A DNA stretch of 64,000 nt from Microbacterium limosum (GTDB taxonomy: Bacteria; Actinomycetota; Actinomycetes; Actinomycetales; Microbacteriaceae): the NCBI RefSeq assembly GCF_036324365.1, contig NZ_CP137080.1, positions 1,426,001 to 1,490,000 of the forward strand. The letters run 5' to 3'. Below are positions 8,901 through 20,020 of this stretch, one piece after another; positions within the stretch are counted from its first letter, which is position 1; every line of letters starts with the position of its first letter. A model generated the notes under the pieces. The model worked only from the letters and a program-made list of their open reading frames with translations, was not told the origin of the DNA and searched no databases. Both the position numbers and the translations under genes were made by a program.

Positions 8901-9851
8901 ATGCCCGACCCGATCACCACCGCTCCCCCGCGCCCCACCTCCGCGGACGACCGCGGATGGCTGCCGCGCACCGTCGACGCCCGCGTCCGCGCATTCGCGT
9001 GGATGTCGTTCGTCGCCGAGGTCCTGATCATCGCGACCGGCGGCGCGGTCCGGCTCACCGGCTCCGGGCTGGGCTGTCCCACGTGGCCCACCTGCACGCC
9101 CGAATCGCTCGTGAACACCCCCGAGATGGGCATCCACGGGGTCATCGAATTCGGCAACCGCACGCTGACGGGCCTCGTCGGCATCCTCGCGCTCGCGGTC
9201 GTCGTCCTGGTGTGGCGCATGCGCCGCACGCGCCGCGACCTCTTCCTCCTCGCGCTCGTCGTGCTCGGCGGCGTCGTGACGCAGGCGATCGTGGGCGGCA
9301 TCACGGTCCTCACAGGCCTGAACCCGTTCATCGTGGGTTTCCACTACGTCGCGTCGCTCGTGCTCGTCTGCGTGTGCGCGGCCTTCCTGTATCTCATGGT
9401 CCGACCGCGCGGTGTGCGCTCCCTGCGCGTGCCCCCCGCGTTCGCGATCACGACCCACGTGACGACGTTCGTCCTGGCGGCCACGATCTTCTTCGGCGTC
9501 CTCACGACGGGCGCGGGTCCCCACTCCGGCGACGCGGCGGCGGGACGCAACGGCTTCGACGCCGAAGTGCTCGAACACGTCCACGCCTGGCCCGGCTACG
9601 CGCTGCTGGCGCTGACCCTCGCCCTGACGGTCATCGCCTGGGTCCGCTCCCTCGCGCCGCGAAGGTGGTTCGCCCTTCTGCTCGCACTTCAGGTCGTGCA
9701 GATCGCCGTCGGGCTGTATCAGGCCAGGAACGGCCTCCCGGAGCTGGCCGTCGGTGCACACATGGTGCTGGCCGCCCTCACCGCTGCGGCGATGACCGTC
9801 GTGGTGCTCTCCCTCTCGTCCCGCGCGCACCGGCCCACAGTCGATTCATAG
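8901..9851 (+). CDS. ctaA: heme A synthase (COX15/CtaA)
   Basis: A 316-residue membrane protein with about eight helices. Family marks are RLTGSGLGCPTWPTC, IHGVIEFGNRTLTG (heme-ligand His), FHYVASL, and a C-terminal half with HVHAWPGYALL and GAHMVLAALTA. It oxidises the heme O methyl group to give heme A for aa3 oxidase. The ATG at 8901 has an AGGAGG site seven bases upstream, so longer upstream readings are rejected. It is divergent from sufB and lies near ctaB, matching the usual actinobacterial neighbourhood. Confidence 0.93.
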   Translation: MPDPITTAPPRPTSADDRGWLPRTVDARVRAFAWMSFVAEVLIIATGGAVRLTGSGLGCPTWPTCTPESLVNTPEMGIHGVIEFGNRTLTGLVGILALAVVVLVWRMRRTRRDLFLLALVVLGGVVTQAIVGGITVLTGLNPFIVGFHYVASLVLVCVCAAFLYLMVRPRGVRSLRVPPAFAITTHVTTFVLAATIFFGVLTTGAGPHSGDAAAGRNGFDAEVLEHVHAWPGYALLALTLALTVIAWVRSLAPRRWFALLLALQVVQIAVGLYQARNGLPELAVGAHMVLAALTAAAMTVVVLSLSSRAHRPTVDS

Positions 9852-9930
9852 GCGCCGGATAGGGTCCACCCGTGTGCGGCGGGGAGTGTCGGAGAGGTCA
9901 GCAACCCCGCCCGCACACAGAGGAGCACCG

Positions 9931-10320
9931 ATGACCATCCGTCCCCGCATCACCCGCAGCATCCCCTTCTGGATCCTGGTCGCCGGCTCGCTCGCCGCGG
10001 CGATCGCGGGAGTGGTGATGACCCTCACGACCCTCGGCGCCATGTCGACGACCCTGCTGGATGGCAGCGCCACCGGTGTCGACGTCTACGTGGGGCAGGT
10101 CTGGGCGATCTTCGGAGCCGTGCTCCTCGGCGCGGGCATCGTCGGGGTCGCGATGGCGCTGACCCTCGCGACCGGCGCCTGGCTTCTACGCCCCGACATG
10201 GAGTTCCCCGAGCCCTCTCGCGATGAGGACGACGCGCCCGCTCACGAGCGTGACGCACTGGACGCCGCCGACGAGCCCGACGAGGCGCACGACGCGGAGG
10301 AGCCCTCGCGGCGCGGCTAG
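9931..10320 (+). CDS. small two-helix membrane protein with acidic tail, unknown function
   Basis: A 129-residue protein with two predicted membrane helices, near residues 10-35 and 50-85, followed by an acidic Asp/Glu/Ala-rich cytoplasmic tail of about 40 residues. No family is recognised. A GAGGAG site precedes the ATG at 9931. It follows ctaA on the same strand by 79 bp and could be co-transcribed with it. Its stop and the ctaB stop share the palindrome CTAG at 10317-10320, so the two genes overlap tail to tail. Confidence 0.7.
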   Translation: MTIRPRITRSIPFWILVAGSLAAAIAGVVMTLTTLGAMSTTLLDGSATGVDVYVGQVWAIFGAVLLGAGIVGVAMALTLATGAWLLRPDMEFPEPSRDEDDAPAHERDALDAADEPDEAHDAEEPSRRG

Positions 10321-11243
10321 AACGGCAGGAGCGGGTCGACGGCGATCGCGACGAAGATGAGCGTCAGATATGTGATGGATGCATGGAAGACGCGCATCGG
10401 TGCCGGCTCGGTCCCTCGCACCGCTCGCGTGTACAGCCGGTGCGACTCGTAGATGAACCAACCGCCGAAGACGAGCGCGGACGCCGTGTATACCAGTCCC
10501 ATGCCCGCGACCGGGATGAGCAGCAGGGAGCACGCGACGGTCGCCCACGCGTAGAGGATGACCTGCAGACCGACCTGCGTGCCCGAGCGCGTCGCACCCA
10601 GCATGGGGACGTCGACGTTGTCGTACTGCGCCTTGTACTTCATCGACAGCGGCCAGTAGTGCGGCGGCGTCCAGAGGAAGACGAGGGTGAACAGGACCAG
10701 CGGCGCCCAGGAGAGCGACCCCGTGACAGCCGACCATCCGATCAGCACGGGGAAGCATCCGGCGATCCCGCCCCACACGATGTTCTGTTCCGTGCGCCGC
10801 TTGAGGATCATCGTGTAGACGACCACATAGAAGAAGATCGCCGCGGCCGAGAGCACGGCCGCGAGCCAGTTGGTCGTGGCCCACAGCCAGAGCGTGGAGA
10901 ACACCGCGAGCGTCCAGGCGAAGACGAGCGCGTTCCGGGGCGACACCTCGCCGGTCACGAGAGGACGGTTCACCGTCCTCTGCATGTGAGCGTCGATGTC
11001 GCGATCGAGGTACATGTTGAATGCCGCCGCGGAACCTGCGCTCAGCGAACCGCCGATGACGGTGGCGAGGATGAGCAGCGGATGCGGCATCCCGCCGTGG
11101 GCCAGGATCATCACAGGGACGGTCGTGACGAGCAGGAGCTCGAGCACGCGCGGCTTCGTCAGAGCGACGTAGGCGCCGATCTTTCGCCCGAGGGACGTCT
11201 TCGCGGCGGGTGCCTCCGTGGGAGGCCTCGTCGTGATGTCCAT
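10317..11243 (-). CDS. ctaB: heme O synthase (protoheme IX farnesyltransferase)
   Basis: A 308-residue UbiA-family prenyltransferase with about nine helices. The first Asp-rich motif [15 protein letters not shown] and the second-loop region [14 protein letters not shown] mark it as CtaB/COX10. It adds a farnesyl group to heme B to make heme O, the substrate of CtaA. The ATG at 11243 is preceded by a G-rich ribosome site. The gene is divergent from the transketolase gene, the standard actinobacterial ctaB-tkt arrangement. Confidence 0.95.
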   Translation of the reverse strand: MDITTRPPTEAPAAKTSLGRKIGAYVALTKPRVLELLLVTTVPVMILAHGGMPHPLLILATVIGGSLSAGSAAAFNMYLDRDIDAHMQRTVNRPLVTGEVSPRNALVFAWTLAVFSTLWLWATTNWLAAVLSAAAIFFYVVVYTMILKRRTEQNIVWGGIAGCFPVLIGWSAVTGSLSWAPLVLFTLVFLWTPPHYWPLSMKYKAQYDNVDVPMLGATRSGTQVGLQVILYAWATVACSLLLIPVAGMGLVYTASALVFGGWFIYESHRLYTRAVRGTEPAPMRVFHASITYLTLIFVAIAVDPLLPF

Positions 11244-11454
11244 CGCCCCCCGCTCGGTCCGCACGTGATGATCCACCGTGCAGTCTATGTCATCCCGCGT
11301 CGTCGCCCGCCCGGCCCGCGCGCACCAACCCCGCTTCGCTATGCTGAACGGACACACGCGCTTTCGCGCCGATCCCCTGAGCACGAACCCGCCGCTGCGG
11401 GCCATGTCACAGGGCCATGCGCGGGCGCTCCCCCACCAAACGAAGGGCGGTCCG

Positions 11455-13551
11455 GTGTCGGAGCTGCGTTGGGATGAGATCGATGAGCGCGCCGTGGACA
11501 CGGTTCGCGTTCTTGCTGCGGATGCGGTGGAGAAGGTGGGCAACGGCCACCCCGGAACCGCGATGAGCCTGGCTCCGGCCGCTTACCTGCTGTATCAGAA
11601 GGTGATGCGTCACGATCCGACGGACACGGGCTGGCTCGGGCGCGATCGGTTCATCCTCTCGGCCGGCCACTCCTCGCTGACGCAGTACGTGCAGCTGTAC
11701 CTCGGCGGATTCGGTCTCGAGCTCGACGACCTCAAGGCGCTGCGCACGTGGGGCTCACTCACTCCGGGACACCCCGAGTACCGCCACACGAACGGCGTCG
11801 AGATCACGACCGGCCCGCTCGGGCAGGGTCTCGCGTCCTCCGTCGGTTTCGCCTACGCGGCGCGCTACGAGCGCGGGCTGTTCGACCCGGAGGCGGCCCC
11901 CGGCACGTCTCCCTTCGACCACTTCATCTACGTCATCGCCTCGGACGGCGACCTGCAGGAGGGCGTCACCGCTGAGGCCTCGTCGCTGGCGGGTCACCAG
12001 AAGCTCGGCAACCTCGTCGTCATCTACGACGCCAACCAGATCTCGATCGAGGACGACACCAACGTCGCGTTCACCGAGGATGTCGCGAAGCGGTACGAGG
12101 CGTACGGCTGGCAGGTTCAGACCGTCGACTGGAAGAAGACCGGCGAGTACGTCGAGGACGTCGCCGAGCTCTACAGCGCGATCGAGGCGGCGAAGGCCGA
12201 GACCGACAAGCCGTCGATCATCATCCTCAAGACCGTCATCGGCTGGCCCTCCCCGGGCAAGCAGAACACCGGCAAGATCCACGGATCCGCGCTCGGCGCC
12301 GACGAGCTCGCCGCGACGAAGAAGGTCCTCGGTTTCGACCCCGAGAAGAGCTTCGTCGTCGCCGACGACGTCCTCGCCCGCACTCGCGCCCTCGCCGAGC
12401 GAGGCGAGGCGGACAAGTCGGCCTGGCAGCAGGACTTCGACGCCTGGGCCGCCGCAAACCCCGAGCGCAAGGCGCTGCTCGACCGCGTGCTCGCCGGAGA
12501 GCTGCCCGACGGCATCCAGGAAGCTCTCCCCGTCTTCGAGCCGGGCAAGGACGTCTCCACCCGGGCGGCGTCGGGCAAGGTGCTCAATGCTCTCGCGGCG
12601 CACATGCCCGAGCTCTGGGGCGGATCGGCGGACCTCGCCGAGTCCAACCTCACCACCATCAACGGCGCCGCCTCGTTCATCCCGGAGGAATGGTCGACGC
12701 ACGAATGGAGCGGCAACCCCTACGGGCGAGTCCTTCACTTCGGCATCCGCGAGCACGCGATGGGCTCGATCCTCAACGGCATCGTGCTGCACGGACCGAC
12801 CCGCGCGTTCGGCGGGACGTTCCTCATCTTCAGCGACTACATGCGCCCGGCCGTGCGTCTGGCTGCGCTCATGGACATCCGCAGCATCTTCGTCTGGACG
12901 CACGACTCGATCGCCCTCGGCGAGGACGGCCCGACGCACCAGCCGATCGAGCAGCTCGCGACGCTCCGCGCGATCCCGAACTTCACGGTCGTTCGCCCCG
13001 CCGACGCCAACGAGACCGCCGCGGCATGGCTCGAGATCCTGCGCCGGCAGGGGGGCCCGGCCGGAATTGCGCTGACGCGCCAGAACATCCCCGTCTTCGA
13101 CCGGGGCGAGGGCGACGCCGAGGGTGACACCTTCGCCTCGACGGCGGGCGTCGCCAAGGGCGCGTACGTGCTGGCGGAGGCCGCGAACGGAACCCCCGAC
13201 GTGATCCTCATCGCCACGGGCTCAGAGGTGCAGATCGCCGTCGCCGCACGCGCGGCACTCGCCGAGCAGGGCGTCCACGCACGCGTCGTGTCGGCGCCGT
13301 CGCTCGAGTGGTTCGCCGAGCAGGACGCGAGCTACCGCGACGCCGTTCTGCCGCCGCACATCGGTGCTCGCGTATCGGTCGAGGCCGGCCTCGCGCTCGG
13401 CTGGCGGGAGCTCGTCGGCGACAAGGGCCGCTCGGTCTCGATCGAGCACTTCGGCGCCTCCGCCGACTACAAGACCCTCTACACCGAGTTCGGACTCACG
13501 CACGACGCCGTCGTACAGGCGGCTCTGGAGAGCATCAAGGAGAACGCATGA
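11455..13551 (+). CDS. tkt: transketolase
   Basis: A 698-residue thiamine-diphosphate enzyme of normal length. Motifs include [12 protein letters not shown], the cofactor region [29 protein letters not shown], and the C-terminal [10 protein letters not shown] and [19 protein letters not shown]. It transfers two-carbon units between pentose- and other sugar phosphates in the non-oxidative pentose phosphate pathway. The start is taken as the GTG at 11455, giving [20 protein letters not shown]; the preceding in-frame sequence is not transketolase-like. It is the first gene of the tkt-tal-pgi-zwf-opcA-pgl run. Confidence 0.95.
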   Translation: MSELRWDEIDERAVDTVRVLAADAVEKVGNGHPGTAMSLAPAAYLLYQKVMRHDPTDTGWLGRDRFILSAGHSSLTQYVQLYLGGFGLELDDLKALRTWGSLTPGHPEYRHTNGVEITTGPLGQGLASSVGFAYAARYERGLFDPEAAPGTSPFDHFIYVIASDGDLQEGVTAEASSLAGHQKLGNLVVIYDANQISIEDDTNVAFTEDVAKRYEAYGWQVQTVDWKKTGEYVEDVAELYSAIEAAKAETDKPSIIILKTVIGWPSPGKQNTGKIHGSALGADELAATKKVLGFDPEKSFVVADDVLARTRALAERGEADKSAWQQDFDAWAAANPERKALLDRVLAGELPDGIQEALPVFEPGKDVSTRAASGKVLNALAAHMPELWGGSADLAESNLTTINGAASFIPEEWSTHEWSGNPYGRVLHFGIREHAMGSILNGIVLHGPTRAFGGTFLIFSDYMRPAVRLAALMDIRSIFVWTHDSIALGEDGPTHQPIEQLATLRAIPNFTVVRPADANETAAAWLEILRRQGGPAGIALTRQNIPVFDRGEGDAEGDTFASTAGVAKGAYVLAEAANGTPDVILIATGSEVQIAVAARAALAEQGVHARVVSAPSLEWFAEQDASYRDAVLPPHIGARVSVEAGLALGWRELVGDKGRSVSIEHFGASADYKTLYTEFGLTHDAVVQAALESIKENA

Positions 13552-14666
13552 GCACCCCCACCGCACAGTTGACCGCCGCCGGTGTCAGCATCTGGCTCGA
13601 CGACCTCTCCCGCGATCGGATCCGCACGGGCAACCTCGCCGAACTGATCGAGAGCCGCAACGTCAGCGGGGTCACGACGAACCCGACGATCTTCGCGGCC
13701 GCGCTCTCCAAGGGCGAGGCGTACGAGGAGCAGGTCGCGGCCCTCTCCGCGCGCGGCGCGAGCACCGATGAGGCCATCTTCGAGCTCACGACGGACGACG
13801 TCCGGGCCGCCTCCGACATCTTCCGCGGCGTCTACGACGCCACCGACGGCGTCGACGGCCGGGTCTCGATCGAGGTCTCCCCCGACCTCGCGCACGACAC
13901 CGCGGCCACCGTTGCGGAGGCGCGCAAGCTCGCGGCGGCCGTCGACCGCCCGAACGCGCTGATCAAGATCCCCGCCACCAAGGCCGGACTCCCCGCCATC
14001 ACCGAGGTGATCGGCGCGGGCATCAGCGTCAACGTGACGCTGATCTTCAGCCTGGAGCGGTACGCCGCGGTCATCGATGCCTACCTGTCGGGGCTCGAGA
14101 AGGCGCAGGCTGCCGGAATCGACCTCGCCGGCATCCAGTCCGTCGCGTCATTCTTCGTCTCGCGGGTGGACACCGAGGTCGACAAGCGCCTCGCGGAGAT
14201 CGGCACGGAGGAGGCCGCCGCGCTGAAGGGCAAGGCGGGCATCGCCAATGCCCGTCTGGCGTTCGAGCTCTACCAGCGGGAGTTCGCGACGGACCGCGCC
14301 CAGGCCCTCCTCGCCGCGGGTGCGAACGTGCAGCGTCCCCTGTGGGCCTCGACCGGGGTCAAGGACCCCGCACTGCCCGACACCCTCTACGTCACCGAGC
14401 TCGTCACGGCCGGCACCGTAAACACGATGCCCGAGAAGACCCTCGAGGCCACCTTCGACCACGGTGTCATCAGGGGCGACACCATCACCGGCGCCTACGC
14501 CGAGGCGCACCAGGTCTTCGACGACCTCGCCGCCGCTGGGGTCGACATCGACGACGTGACGCAGGTGCTGGAGGACGAGGGCGTCGAGAAGTTCGTCGTC
14601 TCGTGGCGCGAGCTGCAGGACACGGTCAAGACTGCCCTGGCGGGTGCCGCGGAGACGACCCGATGA
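13548..14666 (+). CDS. tal: transaldolase
   Basis: A 372-residue transaldolase of the long actinobacterial type. The conserved [11 protein letters not shown] segment is near residue 40, and the Schiff-base lysine lies in [11 protein letters not shown]. It exchanges three-carbon units between sedoheptulose 7-phosphate and glyceraldehyde 3-phosphate. Its ATG overlaps the tkt stop (ATGA), as does the next gene with this one, so the three are translationally coupled. Confidence 0.95.
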   Translation: MSTPTAQLTAAGVSIWLDDLSRDRIRTGNLAELIESRNVSGVTTNPTIFAAALSKGEAYEEQVAALSARGASTDEAIFELTTDDVRAASDIFRGVYDATDGVDGRVSIEVSPDLAHDTAATVAEARKLAAAVDRPNALIKIPATKAGLPAITEVIGAGISVNVTLIFSLERYAAVIDAYLSGLEKAQAAGIDLAGIQSVASFFVSRVDTEVDKRLAEIGTEEAAALKGKAGIANARLAFELYQREFATDRAQALLAAGANVQRPLWASTGVKDPALPDTLYVTELVTAGTVNTMPEKTLEATFDHGVIRGDTITGAYAEAHQVFDDLAAAGVDIDDVTQVLEDEGVEKFVVSWRELQDTVKTALAGAAETTR

Positions 14667-16294
14667 GCTTCGAGATCCACGTGTCGGGGGCCCCGAAGGC
14701 GGCCGTCGAGGCCACGGTACCGGCGCTCATCGCCGACCTCGTGGCCTCGCGGATCACCGCGGGCGATCCGACGCTGTGGGGTCCGGCAGCCGAGGAAGAG
14801 GCGTCGAAGCGGCTCGGCTGGGTCGATGCGGTCTCGATCTCGCGACCGCTCGTCGCCCCCATCGAGCGCCTCCGTGCCGAGTTCACGGCGCGCGGCGTCG
14901 ATCGTTTCGTCCTCGCCGGGATGGGCGGATCATCCCTCGCGCCCGAGGTCATCACCCGCACCGCAGGCGTCCCGCTCGTGATCCTCGACTCGACGGCACC
15001 CGGGCAGGTCCTGGCGGCGCTCGACGGCGACAGCGAGTCCGGCGGACTCGAGCGCACGGCGCTCATCGTGTCGTCGAAGTCCGGCTCGACGGTGGAGACC
15101 GACTCGGCGCGGCGGACCTTCGAGGCCGCATTCCGCGACCTCGGCATCGACCCGGCCGAGCGCATCGTCGTCGTCACCGATCCCGGGTCCCCTCTGGACG
15201 CGTCCGCTCGCGAGGCCGGCTACCACGTCTTCAACGCCGACCCCAATGTCGGCGGGCGCTACTCGGCGCTCACCGCGTTCGGACTGGTGCCGTCGGGGCT
15301 TGCCGGCGCAGACATCGGCGAACTGCTCGACGAGGCCGACGCCACGCTGCTCGAGGTGGCCGTCGACAGCCCCGAGAACCCCGCACTCGCGCTGGGTGCC
15401 GCCATCGCGGCGACGCAGAACGCGGCCGGTGCGCGCAAGGACAAGCTCGGGCTCGTCTCCGACGGCACCCACATCGAGGGCCTGCCCGACTGGATCGAGC
15501 AGCTCATCGCGGAGTCGACGGGCAAGGACGGCACCGGCATCCTGCCCGTGGTCCTCCTCCCCGTCTCCCCCGAGCTCGAGGTCGAACTCCACGACCTGCT
15601 CGTCGCGCGACTCGTCGACGACGCCGCTCACTTCCGCATCCTGGAGCGCCACCCCGGCGAGGTGCTCGTGAGCGGCTCCCTGGGCGCGCAGCTCGTGGTC
15701 TGGGAGTACGCCACCGCGATCGCCGGCCGCCTCCTCGGCATCAACCCGTTCGACCAGCCCGATGTGGAATCGGCCAAGGTCGCCACCCGCGGTCTGCTCG
15801 AGCAGCGTCCCGAGCCGTCCGCGCCCGCCTTCGTCGTCGACGGCGTCGAGGTTCGCGTGAGCGAGCCGGAGCTCGCCGCGTCGGGAACGATCGCGGGCGT
15901 CCTCGACTCCCTCTGGTCCCGGCTCGGACCCGACGGGTACGTCTCGGTGCAGGCGTACGTCAACCGGCTGGAGATCCCCCAGCTCGCAGGACTGCGCGAA
16001 CTCGTCGCGGCCGACTCCGGCCGGCCGACGACGTTCGGCTGGGGGCCTCGCTTCCTCCACTCCACGGGCCAGTATCACAAGGGCGGCCCCGCCACGGGCG
16101 TCTTCCTGCAGATCACCGAACGCACCGACGTCGACCTGGAGATCCCCGGCCTGCCCTTCACCTTCGGTCAGCTGATCGAAGCTCAGGCCGCGGGGGATGC
16201 CTCGGTCCTCGCCGCCCACGGACGCCCCGTCGTCACGCTCACGCTGACCGATCCCGCTGTCGACGTGCTCTCGCTCTTCGAAGCCGCGCAGTAG
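14663..16294 (+). CDS. pgi: glucose-6-phosphate isomerase
   Basis: A 543-residue SIS-domain isomerase. It carries [27 protein letters not shown] (phosphosugar binding), [20 protein letters not shown] and [19 protein letters not shown] (catalytic His region). This is the divergent actinobacterial form rather than the enterobacterial Pgi. It interconverts glucose and fructose 6-phosphates, linking the pentose phosphate genes to glycolysis. The ATG overlaps the tal stop. Its placement between tal and zwf differs from the corynebacterial tal-zwf adjacency. Confidence 0.93.
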   Translation: MSFEIHVSGAPKAAVEATVPALIADLVASRITAGDPTLWGPAAEEEASKRLGWVDAVSISRPLVAPIERLRAEFTARGVDRFVLAGMGGSSLAPEVITRTAGVPLVILDSTAPGQVLAALDGDSESGGLERTALIVSSKSGSTVETDSARRTFEAAFRDLGIDPAERIVVVTDPGSPLDASAREAGYHVFNADPNVGGRYSALTAFGLVPSGLAGADIGELLDEADATLLEVAVDSPENPALALGAAIAATQNAAGARKDKLGLVSDGTHIEGLPDWIEQLIAESTGKDGTGILPVVLLPVSPELEVELHDLLVARLVDDAAHFRILERHPGEVLVSGSLGAQLVVWEYATAIAGRLLGINPFDQPDVESAKVATRGLLEQRPEPSAPAFVVDGVEVRVSEPELAASGTIAGVLDSLWSRLGPDGYVSVQAYVNRLEIPQLAGLRELVAADSGRPTTFGWGPRFLHSTGQYHKGGPATGVFLQITERTDVDLEIPGLPFTFGQLIEAQAAGDASVLAAHGRPVVTLTLTDPAVDVLSLFEAAQ

Positions 16295-16331
16295 CTCGGG
16301 CCGACACCACGCAAGGACGGACCATCTCGCC

Positions 16332-17885
16332 ATGCCACCCATCGAGATCTCGCGCGGACACAACCCCCTGCGCGACCCCGACGACCGCCGCCTGAACCGC
16401 ATCGCAGGGCCCAGCGCGCTCGTGATCTTCGGCGTGACAGGAGACCTGTCGCGCAAGAAGCTCATGCCTGCGGTGTACGACCTCGCCAACCGCGGACTGC
16501 TTCCCCCGGGGTTCGCCCTGGTGGGTTTTGCACGCCGCGACTGGGAGGACCAGGACTTCGCCGCCGTCGTCTACGACGCCGTCAAGCAGCACGCGCGCAC
16601 GCCCTTCCGTGAGGACACGTGGAATCAGCTGCTTCAGGGAATCCGGTTCGTCTCGGGCGAGTTCGACGACCCGGACGCCTTCGCCCGGCTTCGCCAGACC
16701 GTGGAGAAGCTCGACGTCGAGCGGGGCACGATGGGAAACCACGCCTACTACCTGTCGATCCCGCCCAAGGACTTCCCGCTCGTCGCACGTCAGCTCCGCG
16801 ACTCGGGCCTCGTCGGGGAGGACGCCGCGGGAGACGATTCGTGGCGCCGGGTCGTGATCGAGAAGCCGTTCGGTCATGATCTCGCCTCCGCTCGAGCCCT
16901 CAACGAGGCGCTCGAGGTCGCGTTCCCCGCGGATTCGATCTTCCGCATCGACCACTATCTCGGCAAGGAGACGGTCCAGAACATCCTGGCGTTGCGCTTC
17001 GCCAACGAGCTGTACGAGCCGATCTGGAACCGCAACTACGTCGACCACGTGCAGATCACGATGGCCGAGGACATCGGCGTCGGCGGCCGGGCCGGATACT
17101 ACGACGGCATCGGCGCCGCGCGGGATGTGATCCAGAACCACCTGCTGCAGCTGCTCGCCCTCACTGCGATGGAGGAGCCGATCAGCCTGGACGCCAGCCA
17201 CCTCCGCGCCGAGAAGGAGAAGGTGCTGGCCGCTGTGGAGCTACCCGAGAATCTCGCCGAGGCCACGGCTCGCGGCCAGTACGCGGGCGGATGGCAGGGC
17301 GGCGAGAAGGTGCGCGGCTTCCTCGAGGAGGACGGCATGGACCCGTCCTCCACCACCGAGACCTTCGCCGCCATCAAGCTCGAGATCGCGACGCGCCGGT
17401 GGGCGGGAGTGCCCTTCTACCTCCGCACCGGCAAGCGCCTGGGCCGCCGCGTCACCGAGGTGGCCGTCGTGTTCAAGAGGGCTCCGCAGCACCTCTTCGC
17501 ACGGAGCCAGACGCTCGAGCTCGGCCAGAACGCGCTCGTGATCCGCATCCAGCCCGACGAGGGCGTGACGATCCGTTTCGGGTCCAAGGTTCCCGGCGCC
17601 GGCACCCAGGTGCGCGACGTGACGATGGACTTTGGCTACGGGCACGCCTTCACGGAGGCGAGTCCCGAGGCGTACGAGAGGCTCATCCTCGACGTGCTCC
17701 TCGGCGAGCCACCCCTGTTCCCGCGTCACGAAGAGGTCGAACTCTCCTGGCGCATCCTGGACCCCGTCGAGGAGTTCTGGGCACAGGAGGGCGGCCCCGT
17801 CGAGCAATACAGCCCGGGCTCGTGGGGGCCGGCGTCCGCCGATGCCCTGCTCGCCCGTGACGGCCGCGTTTGGAGGCGCCCGTGA
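16332..17885 (+). CDS. zwf: glucose-6-phosphate 1-dehydrogenase
   Basis: A 517-residue dehydrogenase. The nucleotide site reads FGVTGDLSRKKLMPA near residue 37, and the active-site motif is FRIDHYLGKETVQN near residues 207-220. It oxidises glucose 6-phosphate to 6-phosphogluconolactone with NADP (or NAD), the entry step of the pentose phosphate pathway. It begins 37 bp after pgi and its stop overlaps the opcA start. Length and motifs are normal. Confidence 0.96.
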   Translation: MPPIEISRGHNPLRDPDDRRLNRIAGPSALVIFGVTGDLSRKKLMPAVYDLANRGLLPPGFALVGFARRDWEDQDFAAVVYDAVKQHARTPFREDTWNQLLQGIRFVSGEFDDPDAFARLRQTVEKLDVERGTMGNHAYYLSIPPKDFPLVARQLRDSGLVGEDAAGDDSWRRVVIEKPFGHDLASARALNEALEVAFPADSIFRIDHYLGKETVQNILALRFANELYEPIWNRNYVDHVQITMAEDIGVGGRAGYYDGIGAARDVIQNHLLQLLALTAMEEPISLDASHLRAEKEKVLAAVELPENLAEATARGQYAGGWQGGEKVRGFLEEDGMDPSSTTETFAAIKLEIATRRWAGVPFYLRTGKRLGRRVTEVAVVFKRAPQHLFARSQTLELGQNALVIRIQPDEGVTIRFGSKVPGAGTQVRDVTMDFGYGHAFTEASPEAYERLILDVLLGEPPLFPRHEEVELSWRILDPVEEFWAQEGGPVEQYSPGSWGPASADALLARDGRVWRRP

Positions 17886-18832
17886 TCATCGACCTGCCCG
17901 ACACGACTGTCAGCAAGATCGCGCGTTCGCTCGTGTCGACGCGCGAGGAGGGCGGAGCCGTCGCGCTCGGCCGCGTGCTGACACTCGTCATCGCGACGCG
18001 ACAGGGAGTCGCGGAGGATGCGATCGAGGCCGCCAACGACGCGTCCCGCGAGCATCCGATGCGGGTCATCGTGCTGATGACCGACGACGCCGGCGACGCC
18101 CGCCTCGACGCGCAGATCCGCGTCGGTGGCGACGCGGGTGCCAGCGAGGTCGTCGTGCTGCGTGCGCACGGCGACGCGGCATCCAACGAGGAGGCCCTCG
18201 TCACGGGGCTGCTGCTTCCGGACGCACCCGTGGTCGTCTGGTGGCCGGACACTCCCCCGGCGGTGCCCTCCTCCTCGCCGCTCGGCCGTATCGCCCAGCG
18301 CCGTATCACCGACGCATCCACCGGGCCCTTCGAACCGCGGCGTCTCCAGGAGCTCGGCGAGGTCTATGCTCCCGGCGACACCGACCTCGCCTGGACGCGG
18401 CTGACGCACTGGCGCGAGCAGCTCGCCGCCGTGCTCGACCAGCCGCCGTTCGACCCCGTCACGGGGGTTGAAGTGCGGGGAGCGAGCTCGTCTCCATCGA
18501 CCGCGCTTCTCGCCGCGTGGCTGCGACTGAAGCTCGACGTGCCCGTCTCCTGGGAGTACATGCCCTCCGGCGAGTGGTCGGAGGGCATCAAGTCGGTGCG
18601 TCTCGTCCGCGACTCCGGCGACATCCTGCTCGAGCGTCCGAACCCGGGAGTGGCCTGCCTCACGCAACCGGGACAGCCGCGCCACGATCTCGTGCTCCCC
18701 CGGCGCACCCTTCGCGAATGCCTCGCGGAGGAACTGCGTCGCCTCGACCCCGACCTGCTGTATGGTCGGGTGATCAGCGAGGGGTGGTCGCTGCTGGCCC
18801 CCCCGACGAGCCGGGGGTCTGATGTCGTCTGA
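17882..18832 (+). CDS. opcA: glucose-6-phosphate dehydrogenase assembly protein OpcA
   Basis: A 316-residue OpcA-family protein, an allosteric and assembly partner of glucose-6-phosphate dehydrogenase found in actinobacteria and cyanobacteria. Typical segments are PDAPVVVWWPDTPPAVPSSSPLG and YAPGDTDLAWTRLTHWREQLA, the second near the middle. The start is the GTG at 17882, which overlaps the zwf stop (GTGA) and gives VIIDLPDTTVSKI, the expected N-terminus. Confidence 0.93.
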   Translation: MIIDLPDTTVSKIARSLVSTREEGGAVALGRVLTLVIATRQGVAEDAIEAANDASREHPMRVIVLMTDDAGDARLDAQIRVGGDAGASEVVVLRAHGDAASNEEALVTGLLLPDAPVVVWWPDTPPAVPSSSPLGRIAQRRITDASTGPFEPRRLQELGEVYAPGDTDLAWTRLTHWREQLAAVLDQPPFDPVTGVEVRGASSSPSTALLAAWLRLKLDVPVSWEYMPSGEWSEGIKSVRLVRDSGDILLERPNPGVACLTQPGQPRHDLVLPRRTLRECLAEELRRLDPDLLYGRVISEGWSLLAPPTSRGSDVV

Positions 18833-19607
18833 GCTTTCCGCCGAGAGGCGTGTCGTCGTCAGTGCCGACCGTGCCACCGTCGTAGACGTCGTCTCGCGGC
18901 GGCTCCTCGACAAACTCACGAGGCTCACGAACGAGAAGGAGCGAGTCCATCTCGCCCTCACGGGCGGGGGCGCGGGTATCGGGGTGCTCGCCGGCGTCGC
19001 CGACCACCCCGCGCGCGACCAGGTCGACTGGAGCCGCGTGCATTTCTGGTGGAGCGATGAGCGCTTCGTCCCCCAGCAGGATGCCGAGCGCAACGATCTC
19101 CAAGCACGCGCCGCTCTCCTCGACGTGCTGGACGTTCCCGAGGAGAACATCCATTCGATCGCGTCGACCGACTCGGGTCTCAGCGCAGAAGAGGCGGCAG
19201 AGCGCTATTCCGAGGAGCTCGCCCGGTTCGCCGACGACACCTCCGGCCTTCGGTGGCCGTCGTTCGACGTGTGCCTGCTGGGCGTCGGTCCCGACGCCCA
19301 CATCGCCTCCCTCTTCCCGGATCGAGACGAGATCCGCGTGAGCGACAGCGGGGCGGTCGCCGTCCACGACTCCCCCAAGCCTCCGCCGACCCGTGTGACG
19401 CTGACCAGGCCGGTCATCAACGCGTCCCAGCGTGTCTGGCTCGTGCTCACGGGCGCCGAGAAGGCCTCCGCACTCGGTCTCGCGCTGGCGGGGGCCAGCT
19501 ACCTGAGCGTTCCCGCCGCAGGCGCCAAGGGACGACGCAGCACGCTGTTCTTCGTCGATGTGGATGCCGCGGCCGAGGTTCCGGAAGAACTCATCGATCC
19601 CGACTGA
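18822..19607 (+). CDS. pgl: 6-phosphogluconolactonase
   Basis: A 261-residue DevB/SOL-type lactonase. Conserved segments are LALTGGGAGIGVL (usually GGxTP...), HFWWSDERFVP and LLGVGPDAHIASLFP. It hydrolyses 6-phosphogluconolactone, the Zwf product, completing the oxidative branch present here; no gnd gene is in the window. The ATG at 18822 lies 11 bp inside opcA. It is the last plus-strand gene of the cluster and converges with rbpA. Confidence 0.92.
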   Translation: MSSELSAERRVVVSADRATVVDVVSRRLLDKLTRLTNEKERVHLALTGGGAGIGVLAGVADHPARDQVDWSRVHFWWSDERFVPQQDAERNDLQARAALLDVLDVPEENIHSIASTDSGLSAEEAAERYSEELARFADDTSGLRWPSFDVCLLGVGPDAHIASLFPDRDEIRVSDSGAVAVHDSPKPPPTRVTLTRPVINASQRVWLVLTGAEKASALGLALAGASYLSVPAAGAKGRRSTLFFVDVDAAAEVPEELIDPD

Positions 19608-19664
19608 GGATCCCGAAGTGCTCCCAGCCGCACTCCGGTCGTGGTCGACGGACGCGAGCGGGGA

Positions 19665-20018
19665 CTACTGACCGCGGCGCTCCCGGAGCTGCTTCAGGGC
19701 GTCGTCGAGAAGCTGTGACGCCTCCTCGTCGGTGCGCCGCTCCTTCACATAGGCGAGGTGCGTCTTGTACGGCTCGGTCTTCGCGAGAGCGGGCGGGTTG
19801 GCCTTGTCGCGTCCCGCAGGCAGACCCGAGTGGGGGCTGTCGATGATGTCGGGGATCTCTTCGTCGGCGACTCCCGCTGCGAAGTAACGCACGGTCTCGT
19901 TGCCCAGGGAATCCCAGTACGACACGGCCACGCGCTCGGCGTGGAAACCGTGATCCTGCTCGCCCATCGGGCCGGCACCCACCCGAGTGCCGCGAATCGC
20001 GTTGCCGCCTGTCGCCAT
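19665..20018 (-). CDS. rbpA: RNA polymerase-binding protein RbpA
   Basis: A 117-residue RbpA with MATGGNAIRGTRVGAGPMGE at the N-terminus, the core around SYWDSLGNETVRYFA, and a charged C-terminal sigma-interacting part. RbpA is an actinobacterial activator that binds RNA polymerase and the primary sigma factor and stabilises the open promoter complex. The usual zinc-binding cysteines of some homologues are absent, as in many Microbacteriaceae. It lies 2 bp after secG on the same strand. Confidence 0.93.
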   Translation of the reverse strand: MATGGNAIRGTRVGAGPMGEQDHGFHAERVAVSYWDSLGNETVRYFAAGVADEEIPDIIDSPHSGLPAGRDKANPPALAKTEPYKTHLAYVKERRTDEEASQLLDDALKQLRERRGQ

Positions 20019-20020
20019 GT

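Noticed and set aside
6581..9862. A 1093-codon open frame on the plus strand across the suf genes
   Set aside because: It is antisense to sufD, sufB and frame-shifted relative to ctaA; its translation is Arg/His/Asp-rich without any domain, typical of a high-GC shadow frame.
10317..10320. Shared CTAG stop of ctaB and the small membrane protein gene as a special signal
   Set aside because: A palindromic CTAG can end both strands by chance; convergent overlaps are common in this compact genome.
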